NCBI RefSeq assembly: GCF_030063475.1 | Contig: NZ_JASIRT010000006.1 | Coordinates: 179,014 to 243,013 of the forward strand | Direction: 5' to 3' | Origin: Roseomonas sp. E05 | GTDB lineage: Bacteria; Pseudomonadota; Alphaproteobacteria; Acetobacterales; Acetobacteraceae | DNA: 64,000 bases | Part shown: in pieces, positions 26,824 to 34,991 of the stretch | How the letters are laid out: every line of letters starts with the position of its first letter | Position numbering within the stretch: position 1 is the stretch's first letter | Translations under genes and position numbers: made by a program | The notes under the pieces: model-generated | What the model saw: only the letters and a program-made list of their open reading frames with translations | Told to the model about the DNA's origin: nothing | Database searches by the model: none

Positions 26824-27693
26824 ATGGCGTCTATCCAGTCACTAGATCATCTCCTTGAGAGGAGGAACGGCGCCGCGATCCTGCGGCGACTCCGCTGGAT
26901 TGAGGACCGCCTGTGCTGGCTCGGCCAGTTCCGCCGGGGCGACCTCGTCGAACGGTTCCAGGTGTCGCCGCAGCAGGCGTCGGGCGACCTCGCCGCCTTC
27001 CTGGAGGCGTCCGGGGGCGGCGCCGTCATGGACCCTTCGACCAAGGCTTACCATCCCGCACCGGGGCACGAGTGGCTCTTTCCGAAGGACGCCCGCCGTT
27101 GGATCCGCGAAGAAACCGAGGCAGGCGCGCGGACGCTGCCTGTCGAAGAGGTCCGACTGCCCGAGCGAAGGGGGCGGGACGACGTCGTCGCCGCCCTGCT
27201 ACGAGCCCATGACAGCCGCACGCCGGTGCGGATGACCTACCGTTCCATGAGCAGTTCCGACACCGTCTCCCGGGTCGTGTCGGGGCACACGCTGGTGGAC
27301 ACAGGCGACCGCCTCCACCTCCGCGGCTGGGACGGCGAGCGCAGGCGCTTCGCCGATTTCGTGCTGGCGCGGATCGCCGAGGCATGGCCCGAGCCGGGCG
27401 CCGTCTGGGTCGACGGGGAGGCCGACACGATGTGGCACGAGACGGCCGACGTGGTGCTGGAGGCGGCGCCGGGCCTCCCGCCGCCGCAGAGGGCGATGGT
27501 CGAGGCCGAGTACGGCATGTCCGGGGGCCGCCTGCGCATGCCTGTGCGCAAGGCACTGGTCACCTACGTCCTCGACCGCCTCGGCCTGCTGCCCCACCCG
27601 GAGGACGACGGACCCCAGAGGCGGAACCTGCGGATCCGCTGCTCCAACATGGGGGAACTCCGGGACTTCCTGCCCGCCAACGTGCCGCGCTGA
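26824..27693 (+). CDS. WYL-domain transcriptional regulator (BrxR/CapW type)
   Basis: A 289-residue protein with an N-terminal winged helix-turn-helix (residues ~15-65: GDLVERFQVSPQQASGDL), a WYL domain in the middle (VRMTYRSMSS, then HLRGWDGERRRFADF near 165-180) and a C-terminal WCX-like part. WYL regulators sense nucleic acids or nucleotides. The BrxR/CapW group represses adjacent phage-defence operons. This gene is divergent from the pPIWI_RE operon with only 46 bases between start codons, so it is very probably the local repressor or switch. The position strongly supports the defence reading of the operon. The start is ATG 26824, preceded by GAAGAG. Confidence 0.85.
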   Translation: MASIQSLDHLLERRNGAAILRRLRWIEDRLCWLGQFRRGDLVERFQVSPQQASGDLAAFLEASGGGAVMDPSTKAYHPAPGHEWLFPKDARRWIREETEAGARTLPVEEVRLPERRGRDDVVAALLRAHDSRTPVRMTYRSMSSSDTVSRVVSGHTLVDTGDRLHLRGWDGERRRFADFVLARIAEAWPEPGAVWVDGEADTMWHETADVVLEAAPGLPPPQRAMVEAEYGMSGGRLRMPVRKALVTYVLDRLGLLPHPEDDGPQRRNLRIRCSNMGELRDFLPANVPR

Positions 27694-28054
27694 CGGGCCG
27701 CCGCGTGCGCAGGGGTGCCGCTTGGCCCGGTCGCGTGCGCTCCGGACCCAAGGGCACACTGGCGGTGGTCGAGGTGAGCGGGCGCCACGCCCCGCCCGCG
27801 TCGCTCGCCAAGGAAGGACCCTTCGCGGCCCCGTTAGTCACTTAGGTGAGAACTCACGGCGCGAGGCCGACCGCTGAAAGGCGCCCCTCAGGGCGGCTTC
27901 GCTATATCCCGCCCCCACAGGCCGCCTCAATGGAACCCTCTCGAACCCCGCTGGTCCTGGATGAGGGCCACGATACGCTCCACGTGGCTTCCCGAATCCG
28001 TCCGGCGACGGGCTGACCAGCCCCCTAGAGTGGCCCGGGCAGAATTTTAGTGGC
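27694..28054. other. Intergenic region without a supported gene
   Basis: A 361-base stretch between the WYL regulator and the LysR fragment. It contains short inverted repeats (GTGAG-AA-CTCAC near 27846, and GCGCCC-ctca-GGGCGGC near 27880) but no T-run that would make a convincing terminator. No gene is supported; it may hold the right border of the defence cassette. Confidence 0.4.
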
Positions 28055-28478
28055 TTGATGGCCCGAAAGCTGGCTCCGCATCGCCTGATCCTCTGCGGAC
28101 CGCCCGCCTACCTCGCGAAGGCCCCGCCGCTTCGCTCGCCCGCAGATCTCGGACAGCATGAATTCCTCTGCTACGCCCATAACAAGCTTCGCGCCGCATG
28201 GACCTTCGACGGCCCGGAGGGGGCGCGTCGTGGTCCCTGTCTCCAGCCGCTTACTGGCCGATCATGGCGCGCCGCTGCTGTGCGCGGTCCTGAATGGATT
28301 GGACATCCTGCTGAGACCGATGGAAATAATTCGCAGCTCTCTGGAAGACGGGCTAGTGGTCCAGATTCTCCCGGACTATCGCGTTCTGGACGCATTTGCT
28401 CCACGCCCTTAATCGGCGCCTCACACCCAAGCTCCGCAGCTTCATTGATTTCTCGGTCGCGGCCTTCGGGACGGAGGC
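28055..28478 (+). pseudogene. LysR-family regulator fragment, truncated and frameshifted
   Basis: Three consecutive pieces in different frames match the C-terminal part of LysR regulators in the right order. MARKLAPHRLILCGPPAYLA to WTFDGPEG is the start of the effector-binding domain; RVVVPVSSRLLADHG through NGLDILLRP to VVQILPDY follows after a frameshift near 28213; NRRLTPKLRSFIDFSVAAFG is the typical LysR ending, after a second shift near 28400. The N-terminal helix-turn-helix and half of the effector domain are missing. The gene is dead. It marks a deletion next to the defence operon. Confidence 0.75.
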
Positions 28479-28724
28479 AGGGACTGATTTTACGCTACGG
28501 CCTACAGAAGCCTCAGGCCGTCCGGCCATGCGGGACCGAACTGATCGCGGATCGGGTCACCCATGAGGTCGAGGCGGCGGGCGGGCTTGAAACAGCTGCG
28601 CTGGTGTTCGGGCATCGACGGGCTCCTGCGGGTCGACGGTAGCCTGGGCGCCACGGGCTCTGGCAAGTGCCCTTGAACCGCCTATGCTGCCCGGACGTTT
28701 CGGTGCCGAGGACAAGAGCGGACG

Positions 28725-28991
28725 ATGAGCCTGGCAACCTACACCTTGAGGATGGCGGCCATGACGGCGCCCGCTGCCGCGCTCGTGGTCTTTGGTGGCG
28801 AGCCAATGCCTGCTGGCTGGCTGGACGGCGTCCTGATGCCGGGTGCCACCATTGGCCACGCTGCGGTCGTGGTGGGGTTTTGGGGGATCGGGGCGGCCAC
28901 GACGGCAGGTGGCATCGTCGGGCTGCTGTGGCTTGCTCGGGCGTACTGGCGCGAATGGCGGGGCCGGTCGGGCTTACGGGCTGCGGACTAA
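28725..28991 (+). CDS. Small membrane protein of unknown function
   Basis: An 88-residue protein with two hydrophobic stretches: one near residues 8-24 (MAAMTAPAAALVVFGG) and a stronger one near 45-72 (HAAVVVGFWGIGAATTAGGIV, LLWLARAYW), followed by a basic tail (REWRGRSGL). This pattern fits a one- or two-pass inner-membrane protein with a cytoplasmic positive end. The start ATG 28725 has only a weak purine-rich upstream region. No family recognised and no operon partner. It could be an island orphan. Confidence 0.5.
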   Translation: MSLATYTLRMAAMTAPAAALVVFGGEPMPAGWLDGVLMPGATIGHAAVVVGFWGIGAATTAGGIVGLLWLARAYWREWRGRSGLRAAD

Positions 28992-29419
28992 TCTTCGCTG
29001 GCGTACTTCGACGGGAAACATACGGATGAGGGTCGCCAAGCTCTTGCTCTGAAATCCCCCGAATGTCCTGCGATCTGGAAGCAGGGGCGGTCTCTCCAAA
29101 GGGCGAGATCCGGTTGCTACTGCCTCCACTGGCTCTGGATCGGATGGGCAGTATTCTGGATGACGGTGTAGGCTGACGGACATGCCGGAACAGCCTGCGT
29201 CGTCTCCTGCGTGCAACCAAGGCCCGGCAGAGGCATTCTGCAGGTGTTCCGTGGCTTGGCAGCAGGGACGGTCGCTCCGGATGTGTGGATCCGAGGTGGC
29301 CGTCCCCGTTGTTTGCTGTTTCCGGTAAGCTGCGTTTGTTCAGCTCGGCGGCCCGACGCTCACCCTGAGACTCTTCTACAACGAACACGCGGACGCATCG
29401 CGTTCACCTCCTGGTAGAG
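28992..29419. other. Intergenic region without a supported gene
   Basis: 428 bases with no frame I can support on either strand. It ends in a small inverted repeat (CACCTC-ctggta-GAGGTG, near 29407-29424). The base composition is slightly less GC-rich than the core chromosome. Probably degraded island DNA. Confidence 0.4.
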
Positions 29420-29656
29420 GTGAGCGGGGTTGGAACCTGCGTGCGCCCGCTGTCCCCATCGAACCCAAAGTACGAAGCATCTCCGACCCGAGGAGCTAAG
29501 CTGGGGAACTCGCCCATCCGCTTCGTCGTCTGCCCCATCACGGACCTCAGGGCGAGCGGACTGCCGCCCGAATACGCAGCCACGGTACGCAACTTGGAGT
29601 TCGAAAGTACGTTCCACAGACGGCGCGACCGTGCACCAGACAAGAGGCACCCCTGA
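29420..29656 (+). CDS. Short hypothetical ORF ending in a strong terminator
   Basis: A 78-codon frame from GTG 29420 to TGA 29656. The later part (GNSPIRFVVCPITDLRASGL, EYAATVRNLEFE) looks like a folded protein. Its stop codon falls inside the ascending arm of a well-formed intrinsic terminator on the same strand (29647-29690), which argues that something is transcribed here in the plus direction. No good ribosome binding site is visible and the family is unknown. The transcript could instead be a non-coding RNA. Confidence 0.35.
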   Translation: MSGVGTCVRPLSPSNPKYEASPTRGAKLGNSPIRFVVCPITDLRASGLPPEYAATVRNLEFESTFHRRRDRAPDKRHP

Positions 29657-29690
29657 CTGGATGGCTAGATCCAGGCAGGGGTGCTTTCTT
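29647..29690 (+). terminator. Rho-independent terminator (plus strand)
   Basis: The arms GCACCCCTG (29647-29655) and CAGGGGTGC (29676-29684) are perfectly complementary. A second inner stem CTGGAT/ATCCAG closes around a six-base loop, and the hairpin is followed directly by TTTCTT. This is one of the best terminators in the window. Confidence 0.8.
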
Positions 29691-29747
29691 GGTTCAGGCT
29701 TCGATTAGTATCCGGGTTTCGAGCGGAGATGATCCGCCCCCGGTCTT

Positions 29748-30431
29748 CTATACGGCGCACGCGCCCGCATGGCCTTCACCTCCTTTCTCAGGTTGCGACG
29801 TGGGAAGCGCCGGGCGGCGTCCCGTGGGCAGACCGGCGCGACCGCGCGACCGGGTCTGTTCCTTGGGCTCAGTGCTCAACAGGAAGTAGGTCCCCCTGGA
29901 GTCCGAGCCGAATAGGTGACCATTGCTGGCCAGGATGGAGGCAAGTCGGTTCATGGGACGTTGCTCCGCCCCGAGTAAACCGTCCGCCAGCACGACCTTG
30001 AGGAGCTCCGTCCGGTGTGTCGGGCCGCCTTCTGCCAGGACGGCGGCGACTCGGTCGCGCACGCGGGTGTTCTTGCTGTCAGGCTTGCTCCTGGATGACA
30101 CTGACGATGGCGGCGCGATGTAATCGCGCCTGCGCTCCAGGTAAGCCTGCAGCCGCCATAGATTGCGGAGCCCTTCAGCGACTCGTGCCTGCCGGGCGTC
30201 CAAAGCCGCAATCGTCGCAATGCATGCGGCAGAGCTGCCGTCACCACGTTCGCGGGCCCGTTCCAGCCACGCCGTCGCCCTCGCCCGAGCCGCGGCCAGT
30301 TCCACCATCTCGAGCTCGACCACCTCATAGACAAACGTCGAGATGCCCTCAGCGAACAGCGGGGGGACGCTGGCAAGCAGTGCGTCGAGGTCTTTGGCGA
30401 TCGCGGCGCCGGGTTCGAGGCTGTTTCCCAT
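29748..30431 (-). CDS. Hypothetical protein with C-terminal winged-helix-like region
   Basis: From ATG 30431 the protein has 227 residues. The N-terminal half is helical (AIAKDLDALLASVPPLFAEG, VVELEMVELAAARARATAW). After a Ser-rich linker comes a segment with winged-helix character (RVAAVLAEGGPTHRTELLKV, then NRLASILASNGHLFG and a closing strand GTYFLLS), the usual shape of a small DNA-binding or protein-interaction domain. It ends in a basic low-complexity tail. No clear Shine-Dalgarno precedes ATG 30431; an upstream in-frame start at 30563 exists but adds a polar, unconvincing extension. Family unknown. It is the last island-type gene before parE. Confidence 0.55.
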   Translation of the reverse strand: MGNSLEPGAAIAKDLDALLASVPPLFAEGISTFVYEVVELEMVELAAARARATAWLERARERGDGSSAACIATIAALDARQARVAEGLRNLWRLQAYLERRRDYIAPPSSVSSRSKPDSKNTRVRDRVAAVLAEGGPTHRTELLKVVLADGLLGAEQRPMNRLASILASNGHLFGSDSRGTYFLLSTEPKEQTRSRGRAGLPTGRRPALPTSQPEKGGEGHAGACAV

Positions 30432-30561
30432 GACGTAGGTTAAACGGGGCACCCTGGCGCCGGTTGCAACTCGCGCAGGGTGAATCCTGTCGTTTTCCTT
30501 GAGCGGCAGGGCGTCGCCGGATGACTCTGCTTGCGCAGGGTCTCGCCGCGTTTCGGCAAGC

Positions 30562-30589
30562 AAAAAGGGCGCGAGGATCTCGCGCCCTT
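30562..30589 (-). terminator. Rho-independent terminator of parE
   Basis: AAGGGCGCGAG (30565-30575) and CTCGCGCCCTT (30579-30589) form an 11-bp perfect stem with a three-base loop. Read on the minus strand, the hairpin is followed by TTTTTG. It lies about 80 bases after the parE stop in the direction of transcription. Confidence 0.8.
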
Positions 30590-30667
30590 CGGTAAAGAAA
30601 TCATGGAGTTAGGAGGGCGCCAGTCTACTGAATGGCGCCGGAGTCTCTCGTTTGGTGCGCGCTTATA

Positions 30668-32653
30668 TCAGGCGTCCACCGCCTCCAGTTCCAGGCGCGC
30701 GGCATTCTCCTGGATGAAGCGGAAACGCAGCTCCGGCTTGCGCCCCATCAGCGCCTCGATCAGCTCCGAGGTCGAGGCGCGCTCCTCGGCCGGCAGCACC
30801 ACCTTCAACAGGGTCCGCTTGCGCGGGTCCATGGTGGTTTCCTTCAGCGAGGCGGGAGGCATCTCGCCCAGCCCCTTGAAGCGGCTGACCTCCACCCGCT
30901 GGTTCGGCTTGAAGGCCTTCTTCAGCAGCTTCTCGCGCTCGGCGTCATCCATCGCGTAGATGGTCTTGCCGGCGGTCGCGAGCCGGTAGAGCGGCGGTTG
31001 CGCCAGAAAGACGCGCTCCTGCCGCACCAGCTCCGGCAGCTCCTTGTAGAAGAAGGTCATCAGCAACGCGGCGATATGCGCCCCGTCCACATCGGCGTCG
31101 GTCATGATGACGACGCGGCCGTAGCGCAGGCGCTTGGAGTCGAAGCGGTCGCCGGCACCGCAGCCCAGTGCCTCGATGAGGTCCTTCAGCTCCTGGTTCT
31201 GCCGCAGCTTGTCGGCGCTGGCCGAGGCGACGTTCAGGATCTTGCCGCGCAGCGGCAGCACCGCCTGGGTCTCGCGATTGCGTGCCTGCTTGGCTGAGCC
31301 GCCGGCCGAATCGCCCTCGACCAGGAAGAGTTCGGTCCCTTCGGCCGCTTCCCGGGAGCAGTCGGCCAGCTTGCCGGGCAGGCGCAGGCGGCGGGTGGCG
31401 GTCTTGCGCGGCGTGTCCTTCTGCTCACGGCGGCGGATCCGGTCCTCCGCACGCTCGATGGCATAGGCCAGCAGGTTGTCGGCCCGGCCCGGATCGCCTG
31501 CCAGCCAGTGGTCGAAATGGTCGCGCAACCCGGCCTCGACGAGGCGAGCGGCCTCGGGGCTGGTCAGCTTGTCCTTGGTCTGGCCCTGGAACTGCGGCTC
31601 GCGGACGAAGACCGAGAGCATGCCCGCCAGCCCGCCGAACAGATCCTCGGCGGTGACGTTGCCGGCGCGCTTCTCCTTCTTCAGTTCGCCATAGGCGCGC
31701 AGACCCTTCACCAGCGCGGCGCGCAGCCCGGCCTCGTGCGTTCCGCCCTGCGGGGTCGGGATGGTGTTGGCATAGGTGTGGAGGAAGCCCTCGCCCTGCT
31801 CCAGCCAGGTGACGGCCCACTCCGCGCGGCCGGCGCCCTGGGGGAAGGTGACCTCGCCGGCCCAGGGGGCGGGGATGACGGGGCTGCGGCCCTCCACGGC
31901 AGCCGCCAGAAAGTCCGACAGGCCGCCCGGGAAGTGCAGCGTGGCCTGCGCTGGCGTCTCGGTCTCCTGACCCTTGGGGATCAGGGCCGGGTCGCAGGAC
32001 CAGCGGATCTCGACGCCACGGAACAGGTAGGCCTTGGAACGGCAGAGCCGGAACAGCCGGGCGGCGGAGAACTGCTGCGCGCCGAAGATCTCCGGGTCCG
32101 GCTTGAAGCGGATGGTGGTGCCGCGGCGGTTGTGGACGGCACCGGCGTTCTTCAGCTTGGTCAGCGGCTTGCCGCGCGAATAGGCCTGGGTGAACAGGAC
32201 GCGGTCGCGCGCGACCTCGACCTCCAGCCGCTCCGAAAGGGCATTCACCACCGAACTGCCGACGCCGTGCAGGCCGCCGGAGGTATCATAGGCCTTGCCC
32301 GAGAACTTGCCGCCGGAGTGCAGGGTGGTGAGGATCACCTCCAGCGCCGAGAGCTTGGGGAATTTCGGGTGGGGGTCGGTCGGGATGCCGCGGCCGTTGT
32401 CGCGGACGGTCAGGACGTTCCCGGCCTCCAGCGTCACCTCGATGCGGTCGGCATGGCCGGCCACCGCCTCGTCCATGGCGTTGTCCAGCACCTCGGCGGC
32501 CAGATGGTGCAGCGCGTTCTCGTCGGTGCCGCCGATATACATGCCAGGGCGGCGCCGGACGGGCTCCAGCCCCTCCAGGACCTCGATATCCTTGGCCGAG
32601 TAGGTAGCCCCGCCCTGCGCCTTGGCGGCGCGGCCGCCGAACAGATCGTTCAT
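30668..32653 (-). CDS. parE: DNA topoisomerase IV subunit B
   Basis: The 661-residue protein is a full-length type IIA topoisomerase ATPase subunit, which with ParC decatenates daughter chromosomes. The GHKL ATPase shows EVLDNAMDEAV and DNGRGIP; the Toprim domain shows EGDSAGGSAKQARNR and LRGKILN, and later DADVDGAH with the metal-binding Asp residues. The start MNDLFGG is typical of alphaproteobacterial ParE and separates it from GyrB, as does the C-terminal region. It is transcribed alone, behind the dps hairpin, and ends in an intrinsic terminator. It marks the beginning of ordinary chromosome to the right of the island. Confidence 0.95.
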   Translation of the reverse strand: MNDLFGGRAAKAQGGATYSAKDIEVLEGLEPVRRRPGMYIGGTDENALHHLAAEVLDNAMDEAVAGHADRIEVTLEAGNVLTVRDNGRGIPTDPHPKFPKLSALEVILTTLHSGGKFSGKAYDTSGGLHGVGSSVVNALSERLEVEVARDRVLFTQAYSRGKPLTKLKNAGAVHNRRGTTIRFKPDPEIFGAQQFSAARLFRLCRSKAYLFRGVEIRWSCDPALIPKGQETETPAQATLHFPGGLSDFLAAAVEGRSPVIPAPWAGEVTFPQGAGRAEWAVTWLEQGEGFLHTYANTIPTPQGGTHEAGLRAALVKGLRAYGELKKEKRAGNVTAEDLFGGLAGMLSVFVREPQFQGQTKDKLTSPEAARLVEAGLRDHFDHWLAGDPGRADNLLAYAIERAEDRIRRREQKDTPRKTATRRLRLPGKLADCSREAAEGTELFLVEGDSAGGSAKQARNRETQAVLPLRGKILNVASASADKLRQNQELKDLIEALGCGAGDRFDSKRLRYGRVVIMTDADVDGAHIAALLMTFFYKELPELVRQERVFLAQPPLYRLATAGKTIYAMDDAEREKLLKKAFKPNQRVEVSRFKGLGEMPPASLKETTMDPRKRTLLKVVLPAEERASTSELIEALMGRKPELRFRFIQENAARLELEAVDA

Positions 32654-32716
32654 GTCTTGTTCACACCCCCGGCCGGCAAACTAGCCAAAGGGGGGCAGGG
32701 CCTGCAACCCCAAGGC

Positions 32717-32746
32717 GGCGCGGGAGGGGCATGCCCCTCCCGCGCC
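32717..32746 (-). terminator. Perfect 30-bp palindrome downstream of dps
   Basis: Fifteen-base arms meet without a spacer around GGCA/TGCC. It starts just after the dps stop (32753) in the direction of transcription and lies before parE. The hairpin is strong, but no T-run follows on the minus strand, so termination may be partial or it may protect the 3' end of the mRNA. Confidence 0.55.
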
Positions 32747-32752
32747 AGGCGC

Positions 32753-33241
32753 TTACTTCTCCTGCAGATGCGCTTCCAGCATCCACAGTTTCTTGTCGAG
32801 GTCGCGCGAGAGGCCGGTCAGCAGGTCGGCGGTATCGGCATCGCCGGCATCCTCGGTGCTGTCGATGCCCTCGCGGACGGACTTGCCGAGCGCCGCAAAG
32901 CGGTCCGCCAGTTCCTTGACGTGGTCCAGCGTGTAGGTGGTCTTCTGCGAGTAGGGGGCGAGGCGGCTCTTCTCCGCGACGATCTGGCTGGTGCCGTCCG
33001 GCGTGCCACCGAGCTGGATCAGGCGCTCGGCCACGTCGTCCGCCGTCGCGAACAGCTCGTTGTAGAACTGCTCCAGCATCTCGTGCAGGCCGATGAAGTT
33101 CGGGCCCTTCATTGTCCAGTGGGCCATGCGGACGGCGTTGGTGAGGTCGATCATGTCGGTCAGGGTGCCGTTCAGCACGGTCACGGAAACCTTCTTGATG
33201 TTCTCACCCAGGTCGTTGCGGGTGGGGTGAAGGGAAGCCAT
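32753..33241 (-). CDS. dps: Dps-family DNA-binding ferritin-like protein
   Basis: A 162-residue protein that stores iron and protects DNA in starved or oxidatively stressed cells as a dodecamer. The ferroxidase-site pattern of Dps is present: HWTMKGPNFIGLHEMLEQFY supplies the His, Asp/His and Glu ligands at the subunit interface. The helices continue through DDVAERLIQLGG. ATG 33241 is preceded by AGGAGG at seven bases, which rules out the long upstream extension. The lysine-bearing N-terminal tail is short. Single gene, ended by a large hairpin. Confidence 0.93.
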   Translation of the reverse strand: MASLHPTRNDLGENIKKVSVTVLNGTLTDMIDLTNAVRMAHWTMKGPNFIGLHEMLEQFYNELFATADDVAERLIQLGGTPDGTSQIVAEKSRLAPYSQKTTYTLDHVKELADRFAALGKSVREGIDSTEDAGDADTADLLTGLSRDLDKKLWMLEAHLQEK

Positions 33242-33317
33242 CGCTAATCCTCCTGTCTGGTTCCAAAACGCCAGGCTCAAGGTAAGGTTGCCGGGCGGCC
33301 GGTAAAGCTGACCCATG

Positions 33318-34916
33318 TCAGGGAAGCTGGTGAATGTAGCGCACCGCCTTCGGTCCGGTTTCGCCGCGATGCAGTGCCGCCGCGCGGGCGATCGCGGCAT
33401 GGTCGTCCGGGGCCAGGCGGTGCTGCTCGCGCAGATGCTCATTCCAGTTCTCGACGGACCAGAGTTCCACCCAGCGCTCAGGATGCGCAATGTCCTCGTA
33501 GAGCCGCCAGGAGAGGGCGCCGCTGCGCAGCCTTGCCCAGCGCACATGCGCCATGGCGGCCAGGAAGGCGGCACGGTCCTGCGGGTGGATATGGTAGCGC
33601 ACCACCTCCAGCACGCGCCCGCGGTCCTGCGCCAGGAGAGGGGCGATTTCCGGCGCCGGCTCCTCGGGGCGGGGCCCCGGGGTCGGAGGAGTGTCGGCGG
33701 GCGTGGTGGCGTCCAGCGCCCAGCGCCGCATCACCAGCGCGGCCACGCCTCCCATGGCGCCGAAGCCGAGCAGCGCCTCCTGCACGCCGACGATGGTGCC
33801 GAGCCATCCCGCCAGGGCCGAGCCGAAGGCCAGCGCGCCGAAAAAGGAGAGCTGATAGATGCCGATCGCCCGCGCCCGCACCCAGGCCGGCGCCACCATC
33901 TGCGCGGCGGCCTGGAGCGTGCTGGAGGCGCTGATCCAGGCGCTGCCGTAGAGCAGCATGCCAAGCCCCACGGGCGCCCAGTGGCGGCCCAGGCCGAGCA
34001 GCAGCAGCGCGGCGGCGGCGAGCAGCGAGGCGAGCATGACCAGGTCTCCCCGGTTCAGGCGCGCGCGCAGGCGCGGCAGCAGCAGGCCGCCACCCACCGC
34101 GCCGATGCCCATCGCCGCGAGCAGCAGGCCGAAGGCCTCGGGGCCGAGGCCGAGCCGCTCGCGCACCACCAGCGGCAGCAGTCCCCACATGGCCGAGCCG
34201 AAGAAGAAGAACACCACCGCCCGGAGGATGATGCGCCGCAACTCCGGCGAGGCAGCCACGAAGCGCAGCCCCGCCCGCATGGCGGAGAGGAAGTGCTCCT
34301 TCGGCAGGGTATGCGGCGGCGCCTCCCGCCGCCACGCCACCAGCGCCAGGATCAGCACCAGGAAACAGGCGGCGTTGAAGGCGAAGGCGGCCTGCGTGCC
34401 CGCCAGGCCGATGATGAAGCCGCCCAGCGCCGGCCCGACCGCCCGCGCCAGGTTGAAGCCGATGCCGTTGAGCACGATGGCCTGGGTGAGGTCGGCGCGC
34501 GGCACCAGTTCCGGCGTGGTGGCGGCCCAGGCCGGGAAATTCATCGCGCTGCCCGCGCCGATGCCGAAGGTGAGCGCCAGCAACCCCCAGGGGCCGAGCA
34601 GGTCCGTGGCGGTGAGCACGCAGAGCACGAGCCCCATCAGGCACATCCAGCTCTGGGCGAAGATCAGGTAGCGGCGCCGGTCCACGATGTCGGCCATGGC
34701 GCCGGTCGGCAGGGCCAGCAGGAACACCGGCAGCATGGAGGCCGCCTGCACCAGGCTGACCATCAGGGGCGATGGATCGAGGCTGGTCATCAGCCAGCCG
34801 GCGCCGGTGTTCTGCACCCACATGCCGGTGTTGCTGGCCAGGCTGGCGGTCCAGAGATTCCGGAAGGTGGCGTGCCGGAGCGGCGCGAAGGCCGAAGGAG
34901 GGGCGGTGTCTTGCAT
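33318..34916 (-). CDS. MFS transporter with C-terminal monooxygenase-like (ABM) domain
   Basis: The first ~410 residues form a 12-helix major facilitator of the EntS-like MFS_3 type (FRNLWTASLASNTGMWVQNT near the start, GAMADIVDRRRYL in the loop between helices 2 and 3). After a Pro-rich linker, residues ~430-530 resemble a small antibiotic-biosynthesis-monooxygenase-like ferredoxin fold (VLEVVRYHIHPQDR, WRLYEDIAHPERWVELW). This fusion is common in proteobacteria, but its substrate is not known to me. ATG 34916 is used; a TTG four codons upstream is also possible. No good Shine-Dalgarno is visible. Transcribed alone; probably an exporter in the inner membrane. Confidence 0.8.
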   Translation of the reverse strand: MQDTAPPSAFAPLRHATFRNLWTASLASNTGMWVQNTGAGWLMTSLDPSPLMVSLVQAASMLPVFLLALPTGAMADIVDRRRYLIFAQSWMCLMGLVLCVLTATDLLGPWGLLALTFGIGAGSAMNFPAWAATTPELVPRADLTQAIVLNGIGFNLARAVGPALGGFIIGLAGTQAAFAFNAACFLVLILALVAWRREAPPHTLPKEHFLSAMRAGLRFVAASPELRRIILRAVVFFFFGSAMWGLLPLVVRERLGLGPEAFGLLLAAMGIGAVGGGLLLPRLRARLNRGDLVMLASLLAAAALLLLGLGRHWAPVGLGMLLYGSAWISASSTLQAAAQMVAPAWVRARAIGIYQLSFFGALAFGSALAGWLGTIVGVQEALLGFGAMGGVAALVMRRWALDATTPADTPPTPGPRPEEPAPEIAPLLAQDRGRVLEVVRYHIHPQDRAAFLAAMAHVRWARLRSGALSWRLYEDIAHPERWVELWSVENWNEHLREQHRLAPDDHAAIARAAALHRGETGPKAVRYIHQLP

Positions 34917-34991
34917 GGGTGGGCGCAAGGTGCCGCAATAGGCCGGGCTTGCGAAGCAAGCTTCGTGCCCTGGTTGTATTCGGCGCGGCGC

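Noticed and set aside
29385..29790. Apparent repeat: two copies of a sequence containing TTCACCTCCT (near 29,405 and 29,770)
   Set aside because: Only about ten bases match well and the flanks differ; it is too short to call a direct repeat or attachment site.
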